From contig CABVRV010000011.1 of NCBI GenBank assembly GCA_902500755.1, forward strand, positions 8,659 to 51,063: DNA of 42,405 nt. Reading direction: 5' to 3'. Below, piece after piece: positions 34,990 to 42,405 of this stretch. The stretch comes from an uncultured Nitrospira sp. GTDB taxonomy: Bacteria; Nitrospirota; Nitrospiria; Nitrospirales; Nitrospiraceae. Below the pieces are notes generated by a model. That model searched no databases and had not been told where the DNA came from. It worked only from the letters and a program-made list of their open reading frames with translations. Position 1 is the first letter of the stretch; every line of letters starts with the position of its first letter. The position numbers were made by a program, and so were the translations under genes.

Positions 34990-36762
34990 TTATTCCATAC
35001 CGACCCGTCTCAAGGCGGCAAACCACAACACGTCCAGAGGAATGACGTACACATGCAAGAGGGCCAGGGCAGTCCCGAGGACTCCCACCCCTGCCGTTTG
35101 AGCGAGGCGTCGCTTGATTCTCACCCGTGACACATCTTCCTCATTCGGCATAAAAGGAATCACCGCCAGCGGAAAATGTTGAGTCAACGTGAGAAGCTGC
35201 TCTGGAGACCGGATCGAATGATCCAGCGATTCCGCCACCGCTCCGGAGCCGATTCCGCCACCGACGGCTAGAATGACACCAAGCAGAACGATAGCCATGC
35301 GGTTAGGCTTGAAGGGTTTTTCGGGGAGACTCGGCGGATCGATCAAAGAAAACCGCTCACCTTTTCGCTGCACCTCCAAACCTTCCGCTACTTTCGCTTC
35401 CAGCAACCTGGAACGGATCTCTTGATACTTTTGTGCCGTGGTGTCACGGTCACGTATGAGCACCAAGTATTCCGGCTCGATCCCCGGAGATCGTTCCAGA
35501 CGGGTCGCGTATTCTCCCAAACGCCGCTTCACCTCGATACGCGTCTTACGAAGTGCGTCCAATGAGGACAGAGCAGAATTCAATTGCGCCTGAAGATTAA
35601 TATAGGCTGGGTTTTCCGGTCGTTGATTCACGGCCCTGTTCGGCCTCGCGTTGAGCCTCAACACTTCCTGCTCGAGAGCTGTAACTTTTCGCTGCGCCTG
35701 AAAGATGTCAGGGTGCGCGCTTCCAAGTCGTTCTAAATCCGCCGACAGCGCGACACGGGCATCGATAAGCCGCTTCGATGCCTCTTCCGCGTCAGGGAGT
35801 TGGCCGGTCTCCTTCTCCAAGGCATCGATCTCCTGTTTCATCTTGAGGATATCCGGATGATCGGCTGAAAGATTAGCCGCAGCTGCCGCATATTCGGCGC
35901 GAAGAGCCCGTAACCGCTCGATGGAATCCAAAATCCGCTCTCCCGTAACGGATAAGATCGGCGTATTCGGTTTAATCGTGGCTAATTCTCCCTCAAGATA
36001 GGTCCTTCGTTCGTCCAGACCACGAATCTGCTGATCGATATCCATCAACTCACGTTCCGCTTGGTTCATCAGCTGTTGATTCAGCGGTGTCAACTCCGGA
36101 AGCGCTCCATTGGCCCGCCTCTTGAACTTCGCGACCTTTTCGTCGATGTCGTTGATATGCCGCTCCAGGTTTTCCGCCTCTTGCTGAAGAAACGTTGTGG
36201 CCTCCTGCGCTTGTCGCTCGCGGCTCTTGAGATTTTCCCCTAGAAACAGGCTCGTCAGCTCATTCGCCACCTTTTGCGCCAATTCTGGAGACCGGTTTTG
36301 ATACGCAACCGTAAAGGCGATAGTCGCCTTGGTGGCATGCTGCGTGCGCTTGTCCACAACATCCGCGCTGATGACTTCGACTTCAATATCCTTGATGAAT
36401 TGTTTGACGATCTCTTCGGCGGGACTGTTCTTCCGTTGATCGTGATAGAGACCGAATTGGTCGACCACTTTCCAGAGCGTGGTGCGGCTCATGACCTGTT
36501 GTTTGATTGTCTCAATCCTCTGATCGGCATAGCTTGTGATGGTCGACCGAACGAGATCAGATGGGATTTCCTGTTCCTCGATCAATATCGTGGCCGTTGA
36601 TTTAAAGGTCGGTGGCCAGAGGAACGCCAGAGTTAACGAGACCGCGAGAAGCCCTGCGCTCGTGAAGACGATGAGCGTGCGACGTCGTCGAAACGCGACG
36701 ACGTACTCAGCAAAACTTTTGCTCTGTTCGGATGCCCGTATCGAAGTCTGTGTCTGTGCCAT
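34990..36762 (-). CDS. Wzz/PCP-type polysaccharide chain-length determinant
   Basis: Inner-membrane co-polymerase that controls polymer length. The 590-residue protein has an N-terminal TM (core LIVFTSAGLLAVSLTLAFLW), a long periplasmic region with coiled coils (RQAQEATTFLQQEAENLERH and later segments), the PCP proline-rich stretch SLPEKPFKPNRM just before a second TM (IVLLGVILAVGGGIGSGAV), and a third hydrophobic segment at the end (VGVLGTALALLHVYVIPLDV). It lacks a fused kinase domain; the kinase-like partner is the next gene. The start is 4 bases after the upstream stop. Family length and order match XrtA-type loci. Confidence 0.9.
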   Translation of the reverse strand: MAQTQTSIRASEQSKSFAEYVVAFRRRRTLIVFTSAGLLAVSLTLAFLWPPTFKSTATILIEEQEIPSDLVRSTITSYADQRIETIKQQVMSRTTLWKVVDQFGLYHDQRKNSPAEEIVKQFIKDIEVEVISADVVDKRTQHATKATIAFTVAYQNRSPELAQKVANELTSLFLGENLKSRERQAQEATTFLQQEAENLERHINDIDEKVAKFKRRANGALPELTPLNQQLMNQAERELMDIDQQIRGLDERRTYLEGELATIKPNTPILSVTGERILDSIERLRALRAEYAAAAANLSADHPDILKMKQEIDALEKETGQLPDAEEASKRLIDARVALSADLERLGSAHPDIFQAQRKVTALEQEVLRLNARPNRAVNQRPENPAYINLQAQLNSALSSLDALRKTRIEVKRRLGEYATRLERSPGIEPEYLVLIRDRDTTAQKYQEIRSRLLEAKVAEGLEVQRKGERFSLIDPPSLPEKPFKPNRMAIVLLGVILAVGGGIGSGAVAESLDHSIRSPEQLLTLTQHFPLAVIPFMPNEEDVSRVRIKRRLAQTAGVGVLGTALALLHVYVIPLDVLWFAALRRVGME

Positions 36763-36766
36763 AGTT

Positions 36767-38005
36767 TTAGTGGAAGAACGTCCGTTTAGGTGGATAATAG
36801 GTCACCATGAATGTCGTGGCATGGGAGCTCGCCGAATCAGCTTGCGTATCAATGTCGCGCCATCGGTACATGTATGACACCTCGGCTTGACACCACTCGA
36901 GAAACTTCCAGGACAGTTTCGGCGCGACGCTGACATAGCTGCTGTCGGGAAAAACTCCGCCGATCGCCACTCGTGTCTTTCCTGACGTCAGCACTCCCAC
37001 CACATTGACTGAGAAGGCGAGAGTTTCTGAAAGGTCGTATGATCCTGACGCTTCCGCTCGATTGGTCTGGATGAGCAATCCAAACCCACTGGGAACCAAA
37101 TCCCGGGCGAACGCTACCTGGAACGCGGCGCGCTCAAAATTCTTTCTCAGACTCGCCCCTGCCAACCATACCGTATCGTGAGTTGTAAGGTTTCCGCCTA
37201 ACAGCTGCGAGCTGGACCGCAGGAATCGTGGGCCACCGTGGACCGTCCCCGTTAATGATTCACTAAAGGCATGCGTCAGGCTGAGATCGACCCCCGGAAA
37301 GCTGGCTCGAAATGGCGATGGAGAGTCAGTCGTATGAAAATCGGTGTAGCTTCCGGTTATGCGCACTTGGTCTCGCTCAGTCATGTGATACAGAAATCCA
37401 CCCGAACCGCCCAGCAGTCGGTAGTCGACCAACCGTCCGCTTTCATATGTCGTATCTGAAAACTGCATGCCTGATTGAAACGACAACTTTTCAGTGAGGC
37501 TTCTTGTCCATGTCGGGTTAAACGTCCACTGGTTGCGCTGCGCAAACTGCAGGACGACCCCGGTCGCTTGCAACTCACTGATCAGCGTATTGTCTCGACT
37601 GAGACCGCCGGTGAAACCTATGAGATCCTTCTCAGTCCTATACCGGATCGATACAGGCACAAATGCGTTTGTAAAGTGCCGCTCTTCTCCACCGAAGTAC
37701 CCGACAAAATCCGCCGCGACCCGGCTGCTCACATCCAGACGTTCGGTGTTGCCGGATACCTCCATCGCCGGTGTGACCCAGTATCCATAGGTGTCATCAT
37801 GAGGGAAGGGAGTCAGCAGCAAGTTACTGTTATAGACACCCTTGGTCCCCAAGGATGGCGCCAGCGACCACTCAGCTGCCTTGATACCAGGCACCCCTTC
37901 CGACGCGAGGAGCACCAAGACGAACACAACCTTGGCGATACGCGCCCTGCTCCAGACTCGACTCCACCACGTACAACTCGGTTGCATTCGGACGGCAATC
38001 GTCAC
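36767..38005 (-). CDS. Outer-membrane beta-barrel protein of the exopolysaccharide locus
   Basis: A 412-residue protein. A basic N-terminus and hydrophobic segment (VVFVLVLLASEGVPGIKAAE) form a signal peptide. The rest shows alternating aromatic/polar strands (YRTEKDLIGFTGGLSRDNT, SVAPKLSWKFLEWCQAEVSY) and ends near an aromatic pair, as in outer-membrane porins; XrtA loci commonly encode such a barrel. The start codon is GTG at 38005, overlapping the export gene's stop (GTGA); an ATG at 37987 is possible. It may form or assist the polymer exit channel (inference). Confidence 0.78.
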   Translation of the reverse strand: MTIAVRMQPSCTWWSRVWSRARIAKVVFVLVLLASEGVPGIKAAEWSLAPSLGTKGVYNSNLLLTPFPHDDTYGYWVTPAMEVSGNTERLDVSSRVAADFVGYFGGEERHFTNAFVPVSIRYRTEKDLIGFTGGLSRDNTLISELQATGVVLQFAQRNQWTFNPTWTRSLTEKLSFQSGMQFSDTTYESGRLVDYRLLGGSGGFLYHMTERDQVRITGSYTDFHTTDSPSPFRASFPGVDLSLTHAFSESLTGTVHGGPRFLRSSSQLLGGNLTTHDTVWLAGASLRKNFERAAFQVAFARDLVPSGFGLLIQTNRAEASGSYDLSETLAFSVNVVGVLTSGKTRVAIGGVFPDSSYVSVAPKLSWKFLEWCQAEVSYMYRWRDIDTQADSASSHATTFMVTYYPPKRTFFH

Positions 38006-38601
38006 GGCACCATCACGACATCACCGCGCTGGAGGACGATATTTTGCTCCAGCTCCCTGCCTTTTCGGATATCCCCGTAACGGAAGGGAATAGCATGCTG
38101 CTCCCTTCCCACTCGCCGCATCACCTTAATATCGTTTTCTGCGGCAAATGGAGTCAGCCCTCCGGCAAGACTCAGCGCTTGGAGCACATCGGTGTAATGC
38201 CCGATCAAATATTCTCCGGGTTTGTTGACTCGGCCAACGACATACACCTTGTAGCTGACCACCTTCGTCACTGCCACGGATACGTTTGCATTCGGGATAT
38301 ACTTCGTCAGGCGATGAACGAGATCGGTACGGATTTGATCGACCGTTCTGTCTTCAGCCTGGACGTCGCCGATGAGGGGAAAGGAGAACATCCCGTCTGG
38401 GCGGACCACGACCTCCCGCGTCAACTGTTCGTCTTTCCAGACGGAGATCAGCATGACATCCTCGGCTCCCAAGCGATACTCTGGATCGACCTGCGAAGCC
38501 ATGGCGGATGTCGTGATCTCACCTCCAAGGACGGACAAACAACCGACCGTTCCTAAGAGAAGCACTACTCGATTGATCAGCACACGAACGGAATACAACA
38601 T
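38002..38601 (-). CDS. Polysaccharide export protein (Wza-like, poly-export/SLBB)
   Basis: Periplasmic/outer-membrane export component. The 199-residue protein has a signal peptide ending near AMAS, then the poly-export domain (YRLGAEDVMLISVWKDEQL, VVRPDGMFSFPLIGDVQAE, PNANVSVAVTKV) and an SLBB domain (YVVGRVNKPGEYLIG). It is much shorter than E. coli Wza (379), lacking the extra SLBB copy and the C-terminal membrane helix, as usual for exosortase loci. AGGAGA precedes the ATG. The 4-base overlap with the barrel gene suggests the two work together. Confidence 0.9.
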   Translation of the reverse strand: MLYSVRVLINRVVLLLGTVGCLSVLGGEITTSAMASQVDPEYRLGAEDVMLISVWKDEQLTREVVVRPDGMFSFPLIGDVQAEDRTVDQIRTDLVHRLTKYIPNANVSVAVTKVVSYKVYVVGRVNKPGEYLIGHYTDVLQALSLAGGLTPFAAENDIKVMRRVGREQHAIPFRYGDIRKGRELEQNIVLQRGDVVMVP

Positions 38602-38610
38602 GGCCTCTCC

Positions 38611-40995
38611 TTATCCTCTGAGCTGTGCTAAAGCCTGTTCAGCCTCTCGTCGTCCATCAAAAGCATCTGTTCCCTTGAGCGCCTTCGAAAGAAACGTCCG
38701 CGCCTCGGCACGTTTTCCTGACTGCAAAAACGCTATGCCAAGATGGTAATTCAGAACGGCGATTTCCGGGGATTTGGCCACTGCGTACTTCATCAAACGA
38801 ATCGCCTCTTCCTGCTGTCCCATTTTAAATCGCACCCAGCCGAGCGTATCGATGAAGAGAGGATGCGGAGCGTCTTTTTCAAAATCTCGGCTGAGGGCAA
38901 AGGCTTTTTGCAGGCTCGATGGATCACCCTTCCGATCCACCAGCAACACGGCGAGGTTATTCGCAGCCAGCACATTGCGCGGATTGAGACGCAACACCGT
39001 GTCATAGGCAGCCATGGCCGAATCGATGTGCCCCTGCTCCGAGCGAGCCGAGGCCAGCAGCATGTACAATTCTTCACTGTCCGGATTGGCTTTGAGCCCG
39101 TCTTCTACGATCTGCGCGGCCATTTCCGGTTTCTTCTCGGACAGTAATAACGTCGTCCAATTCAACCACGGTGTCATCCACTTGGGGTTCAACCTCACCG
39201 CTTCGCGATATTCATGAAAAGCCGTTTCACGCTCGCCCGTCAGTGACAACACCTCGCCGAGTAATCCATGCGCGAATGGATGGTCGGAGCGAGCGGCAAG
39301 GAGAGCGCCCAACCTCGTTTTCGCGCGAGCCGTCTGACCGTCGGCAACTTCCAGCCTCAGAAGAGACAGTAAGGGTTCCGGCTCGTTTGGAGCCAGCGTT
39401 GTCGCGCGCTCATACGCGTGTCTCGCCTCAGTCAAGCGACGCTGCGCTTCAAAAAAACGTCCTTCGGCCACTACCGCAACATAGTTCTCAGCCGACAGCC
39501 GACGAAACCGTGCCAACGTTAGCTCAGCCCCTTGCCAGTTCTTCGTTGCCAAATCGAGTGTCATCAACATGTCAAGCGCGGCGACGTCATCGGGACGCTG
39601 TTTCAGGAGATCGTCGAGTCGCGCGCGCGCTTGCTGATGGCGACCACTCCTGCTCTCCAACACCGCGAGCGATCGTTTCGCTTCGACTTGGTCGGGATAC
39701 AGCGCAACCGCTCGCTCAAAACTTTCCTTCGCAAGATTGGTCTCTCCGGTGAGCTGATAGGCTTGCCCGAGTAAGTACTGTACCGTCGCCAATTCCGGTT
39801 GATCGTGCAGAACCGTACGAAATGCCTGAACTGCGTCCTTCCCATTCCGCCTTGCCAACGCCATACGGCCTAAGAGGATCAGTCCATCGGAAGATCGAGG
39901 GTTCTCATTCAACACCTCTTGCACCTGTCGCTCCGCGTCGCCGTGCCGTCCTGCGAGAAGATCCATCTCTGCCAGCTTCACTTTGGCTTCCAACCCAACC
40001 GGTTTGGTTTTGAACTCCTGTACCAACGCGACATACCGATCTCTGGCTTTGTCGCCTTGCCCGCTTTTCCGGTACAGCGCGGCAAGTCCGAATTGGATTT
40101 GGCTTGAGTACGGCAATTGAGCGGCGGCATCGAGAAGCACCCGTTCCGCTGCAGGCATATCCTTCCGACTCACAAAAAAGTCGGCCAACGCAAGATGACG
40201 CTGTTCGCTGTCCGGCTCAAATGCAACCGCCTCGCGCAAGACCGCTTCGGCCTTATCGTAAGCATGACGACTCATATAAAATCTGACCAACCGTATTCGA
40301 TGGTCCATGGATTGAGGTTCAGCCTCGATCATCCGACGAATGATGCCTTCCGCGCCGGACCAATCCTTCGCTTTCGTCAGAACGGTATTCAAATTATTGA
40401 GAAGATCCAAATCTCTTGGATGATCGGCTAGGGAGCGTGTCAATGTGCGTTCCGCTTCACGGTGCCGTTCTTGCTGGCTATACAACGTCGCTAGGAGGAT
40501 GGCGACGTCCGGCTCTGTCGGAAACTCGCTTGCCAGTGCCTCTGCCTTGGGAATCACCGTCGGGACGGCCTCTCTGGTTACGGCCTGCGCGGCAATCTTC
40601 AGGGCGTGAGCCTGAGGATGGCGGGGCTCCTTCTTCAGCACCGTATCCGCCGCCTCGATCACCTGTTCCGTCAACCGAGCCTCAAGGTAGTACTTACCGA
40701 GCGTAATCAAGGCAGCCGTGTGATCAGGGACCAACCGGACAGCTTCTTGGTAGAGCTGAACCGCATTGCGCCAGTTCTTTTCCTTTTCTTCAACCTGAGC
40801 GAACAGATAGTAGGCCTCTCCCTCTTTCGGGTCGATTTTCAGGACGTTCCGGAGCGCCACCCTCGCTTTTGGATAATTCGCCGCGTCCATGTACTCGTGC
40901 GCCCGCGCAAAGTACTTGGCCTTCTTTTCCTCAGGGCCGCCGCAAGCCGTCACTGTCATCACGGCCAGAAGCAGAATGCCGATTCCATTACTCAT
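38611..40995 (-). CDS. prsT: PEP-CTERM/XrtA system TPR-repeat lipoprotein PrsT
   Basis: A 794-residue lipoprotein made almost wholly of tetratricopeptide repeats, matching the length and layout of PrsT in exosortase-linked exopolysaccharide loci. The signal peptide ends in VTACGG (lipid-bearing Cys18). TPR units run from about residue 28 (ARAHEYMDAANYPKARVALR) to the end (LGIAFLQSGKRAEARTFLSK), roughly twenty repeats. It should lie in the periplasm on a membrane and scaffold export or polymerisation proteins (inference). The export gene starts 9 bases downstream; the glycosylphosphotransferase gene ends 73 bases upstream. Confidence 0.9.
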   Translation of the reverse strand: MSNGIGILLLAVMTVTACGGPEEKKAKYFARAHEYMDAANYPKARVALRNVLKIDPKEGEAYYLFAQVEEKEKNWRNAVQLYQEAVRLVPDHTAALITLGKYYLEARLTEQVIEAADTVLKKEPRHPQAHALKIAAQAVTREAVPTVIPKAEALASEFPTEPDVAILLATLYSQQERHREAERTLTRSLADHPRDLDLLNNLNTVLTKAKDWSGAEGIIRRMIEAEPQSMDHRIRLVRFYMSRHAYDKAEAVLREAVAFEPDSEQRHLALADFFVSRKDMPAAERVLLDAAAQLPYSSQIQFGLAALYRKSGQGDKARDRYVALVQEFKTKPVGLEAKVKLAEMDLLAGRHGDAERQVQEVLNENPRSSDGLILLGRMALARRNGKDAVQAFRTVLHDQPELATVQYLLGQAYQLTGETNLAKESFERAVALYPDQVEAKRSLAVLESRSGRHQQARARLDDLLKQRPDDVAALDMLMTLDLATKNWQGAELTLARFRRLSAENYVAVVAEGRFFEAQRRLTEARHAYERATTLAPNEPEPLLSLLRLEVADGQTARAKTRLGALLAARSDHPFAHGLLGEVLSLTGERETAFHEYREAVRLNPKWMTPWLNWTTLLLSEKKPEMAAQIVEDGLKANPDSEELYMLLASARSEQGHIDSAMAAYDTVLRLNPRNVLAANNLAVLLVDRKGDPSSLQKAFALSRDFEKDAPHPLFIDTLGWVRFKMGQQEEAIRLMKYAVAKSPEIAVLNYHLGIAFLQSGKRAEARTFLSKALKGTDAFDGRREAEQALAQLRG

Positions 40996-41068
40996 GCTGA
41001 AAGTTCACCCCTGTACGTTGTGCGTGAATACTGCGTCATGGACTTAGGTTATTACGTAACTGGATTCG

Positions 41069-42405
41069 CTACAACAAAATCCGAATTCCGAGTCCGAAGA
41101 GGATCCAGAGCGACACGAGTCCCAACTGTCTGACGCGGCTGGAAAATGCGTGGAGCAGCAATTCGAAGGAGAAGAACAAGACCATCAATTTGGCCATAAA
41201 GACGCCCAAGTGCGAGATGTCTGCGCTGACCTCCGGCAAAAGCGGGAAGGTAACGGCCAAAAATACCATTAAATAATCGAGCGGCGTCGTTTGAAACCGA
41301 TTCTCCTCATTGAAGCGGAGACTCAACAGCACCATGACGGCGACGACCACAAAAAACGCGTTATGCGCCATCGTGACGGCGGACACCGACGACGCTCTCG
41401 ATCCTTCACAGACATACAGCAAAAAAGTCGTTCCCACATACAGTCCGCCCCGCACGAAGTACGGCGCGACGTTGGATGAAAAGGAGAGGCCGAGCAGCAC
41501 AATCCCAAACAACGCGATCGAGAGATACCCCACGTCGTTTGGCACGGTCGATGGAAGAAACACCAAGGCGATGAGAAACAACGGGACAGCCACGGCTAAA
41601 AATCGAATCGGCATATCCGTGAGCCATGGGCCGCTCACGAACCGCGTGACGGTGCGATTCGACAGAAAGACCCCCTCACGCGATGCGGGACCAGGAAGAA
41701 GCCCTCGTCCAGCGGCGATAAAGAGCACCAAGACCGTGACCGCGAGTGCAAGGTAGAGCGGTAGGATCAATGTATCCGTTTCCCATCGCAGCACGTACGC
41801 GACGCCTAACATACTTGCCTGAATGAGATAGATCACGCTCACGGCTTCGTAATGAGTCAATCCGACTCGCAGGAGTTTATGATGGACATGAGCGCGATCG
41901 CCGACGAATGGAGACCGCCCCTCAGCCAACCGTTGACCCGTCACGCCGAGCGTGTCCAGAAACGGCAACCCCAAGAGGAAGAGAGCAAGACTCGGACTGA
42001 ACGGACCGCGCGACGAATCCGTCAGCAGAATGGCCAGCACGCCCATCATGAATCCTAAAAGCTGGCTCCCGCCGTCTCCCATAAAAATTCGGGCGGGGTA
42101 CGTGTTGTATCGCAAAAACCCCAAGAGCGCCCCAAGGAAAGGAACCGTGAGCATCAGGACAGTGGAGTCACTGGAAAGATAGGCCAAATAGGCAATTCCG
42201 CTGAGCGTCAGAAATGACAGTCCACCGGCCAGACCGTCTAGCCCATCCGTGAGGTTCACTGCGTTTGACACCCCAATGAGAAACACAATGCTGAGGAGCA
42301 TCCCGGCCCACGCAGGCACTTCCGTGTCAGACAGGAATGGAAGGCTGGTGAACGAAATGCCTCCGCCCAGGACAACGGCGAGAGCGCCAAGCAACTGCCC
42401 GAGTA
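41069..42405 (-). CDS. WecA/MraY-family undecaprenyl-phosphate sugar-1-phosphate transferase (5' end cut)
   Basis: Starts the polysaccharide by moving a sugar-1-phosphate onto undecaprenyl phosphate in the inner membrane. The frame is open to the window edge, so the first helices (about 100 residues in the family) lie outside. Visible motifs: the Asp-rich SNAVNLTDGLDGLAGG, the metal-binding ARIFMGDGGS, LGLPFLDTL and the HxHH motif in RAHVHHKLL. After this conserved core come about 250 further residues with six or more hydrophobic segments, well beyond WecA length (about 360), as an extra membrane domain. It probably leads the exopolysaccharide operon. Confidence 0.88.
   Translation of the reverse strand, partial: LGQLLGALAVVLGGGISFTSLPFLSDTEVPAWAGMLLSIVFLIGVSNAVNLTDGLDGLAGGLSFLTLSGIAYLAYLSSDSTVLMLTVPFLGALLGFLRYNTYPARIFMGDGGSQLLGFMMGVLAILLTDSSRGPFSPSLALFLLGLPFLDTLGVTGQRLAEGRSPFVGDRAHVHHKLLRVGLTHYEAVSVIYLIQASMLGVAYVLRWETDTLILPLYLALAVTVLVLFIAAGRGLLPGPASREGVFLSNRTVTRFVSGPWLTDMPIRFLAVAVPLFLIALVFLPSTVPNDVGYLSIALFGIVLLGLSFSSNVAPYFVRGGLYVGTTFLLYVCEGSRASSVSAVTMAHNAFFVVVAVMVLLSLRFNEENRFQTTPLDYLMVFLAVTFPLLPEVSADISHLGVFMAKLMVLFFSFELLLHAFSSRVRQLGLVSLWILFGLGIRILL

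Overview
The window reads as chromosomal DNA of a moderately GC-rich Gram-negative bacterium, most probably a nitrite oxidiser of the Nitrospira type (phylum Nitrospirota). This is an inference from gene content and protein character (two-subunit biotin carboxylase enzyme, tandem thymidylate-kinase-like genes behind a Ppx/GppA gene, an exosortase-type exopolysaccharide locus). No rRNA gene is present to confirm it, and I saw no tRNA, CRISPR array, transposase or prophage gene.

Layout. 1-1000: gene-poor, with one probably broken small membrane-protein gene. 1000-2100 (minus): candidate outer-membrane protein. 2343-9740 (plus): two-subunit pyruvate-carboxylase-like enzyme (pycA, pycB), a lipoprotein alpha/beta hydrolase, a lipoprotein thiol peroxidase that lacks the resolving cysteine, soluble transhydrogenase (sthA) and tenA. 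9741-10314: no gene, one imperfect inverted repeat. 10315-15576 (minus): tex, an NlpC/P60-like lipoprotein, fumC and a small membrane protein with its own terminator. 16041-17330 (plus): a secreted small protein and a vapBC pair whose toxin gene carries a 2-base frameshift. 17429-19151 (minus): hsp20 and citrate synthase. 19285-20531: a small exported protein, a zinc-ribbon protein and an ArsC/Spx-like protein. 20557-23951 (minus): RNase D, a J-domain protein and an ACT-malic enzyme. 24085-27765 (plus): a 1226-residue fusion of a YyaL-type thioredoxin/glycosidase-fold protein to an aldo/keto reductase. 27990-31489: ppx/gppA, two overlapping thymidylate-kinase-like genes (the second with an altered P-loop) and convergent sixA. 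31800-32003: small winged-helix protein. 32132-42405 (minus): an exopolysaccharide operon of the XrtA/PEP-CTERM type.

How the genes fit together. Carboxylation of pyruvate, fumarase, citrate synthase and malic enzyme make a central-carbon theme around the C4 acids, spread over about 22 kb in separate transcription units. Tpx, SthA, the CxxC protein at 20181 and the CxxC-bearing fusion protein give a redox theme. The right-hand 10 kb encodes most of a polysaccharide assembly and export machine: initiating glycosylphosphotransferase (cut by the window edge), TPR lipoprotein, outer-membrane export protein, beta-barrel, chain-length regulator, tyrosine-kinase-like ATPase, ExeA-like ATPase fused to TPRs, and a stand-alone copy of the same TPR module. 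The exosortase itself is not in the window.

The observations I would follow first are the Ppx / Tmk-like / P-loop-variant Tmk-like / SixA module, the YyaL-AKR fusion, the one-cysteine lipoprotein Tpx, the frameshifted VapC with its repeat-rich upstream region, and the TPR duplication inside the exopolysaccharide operon.
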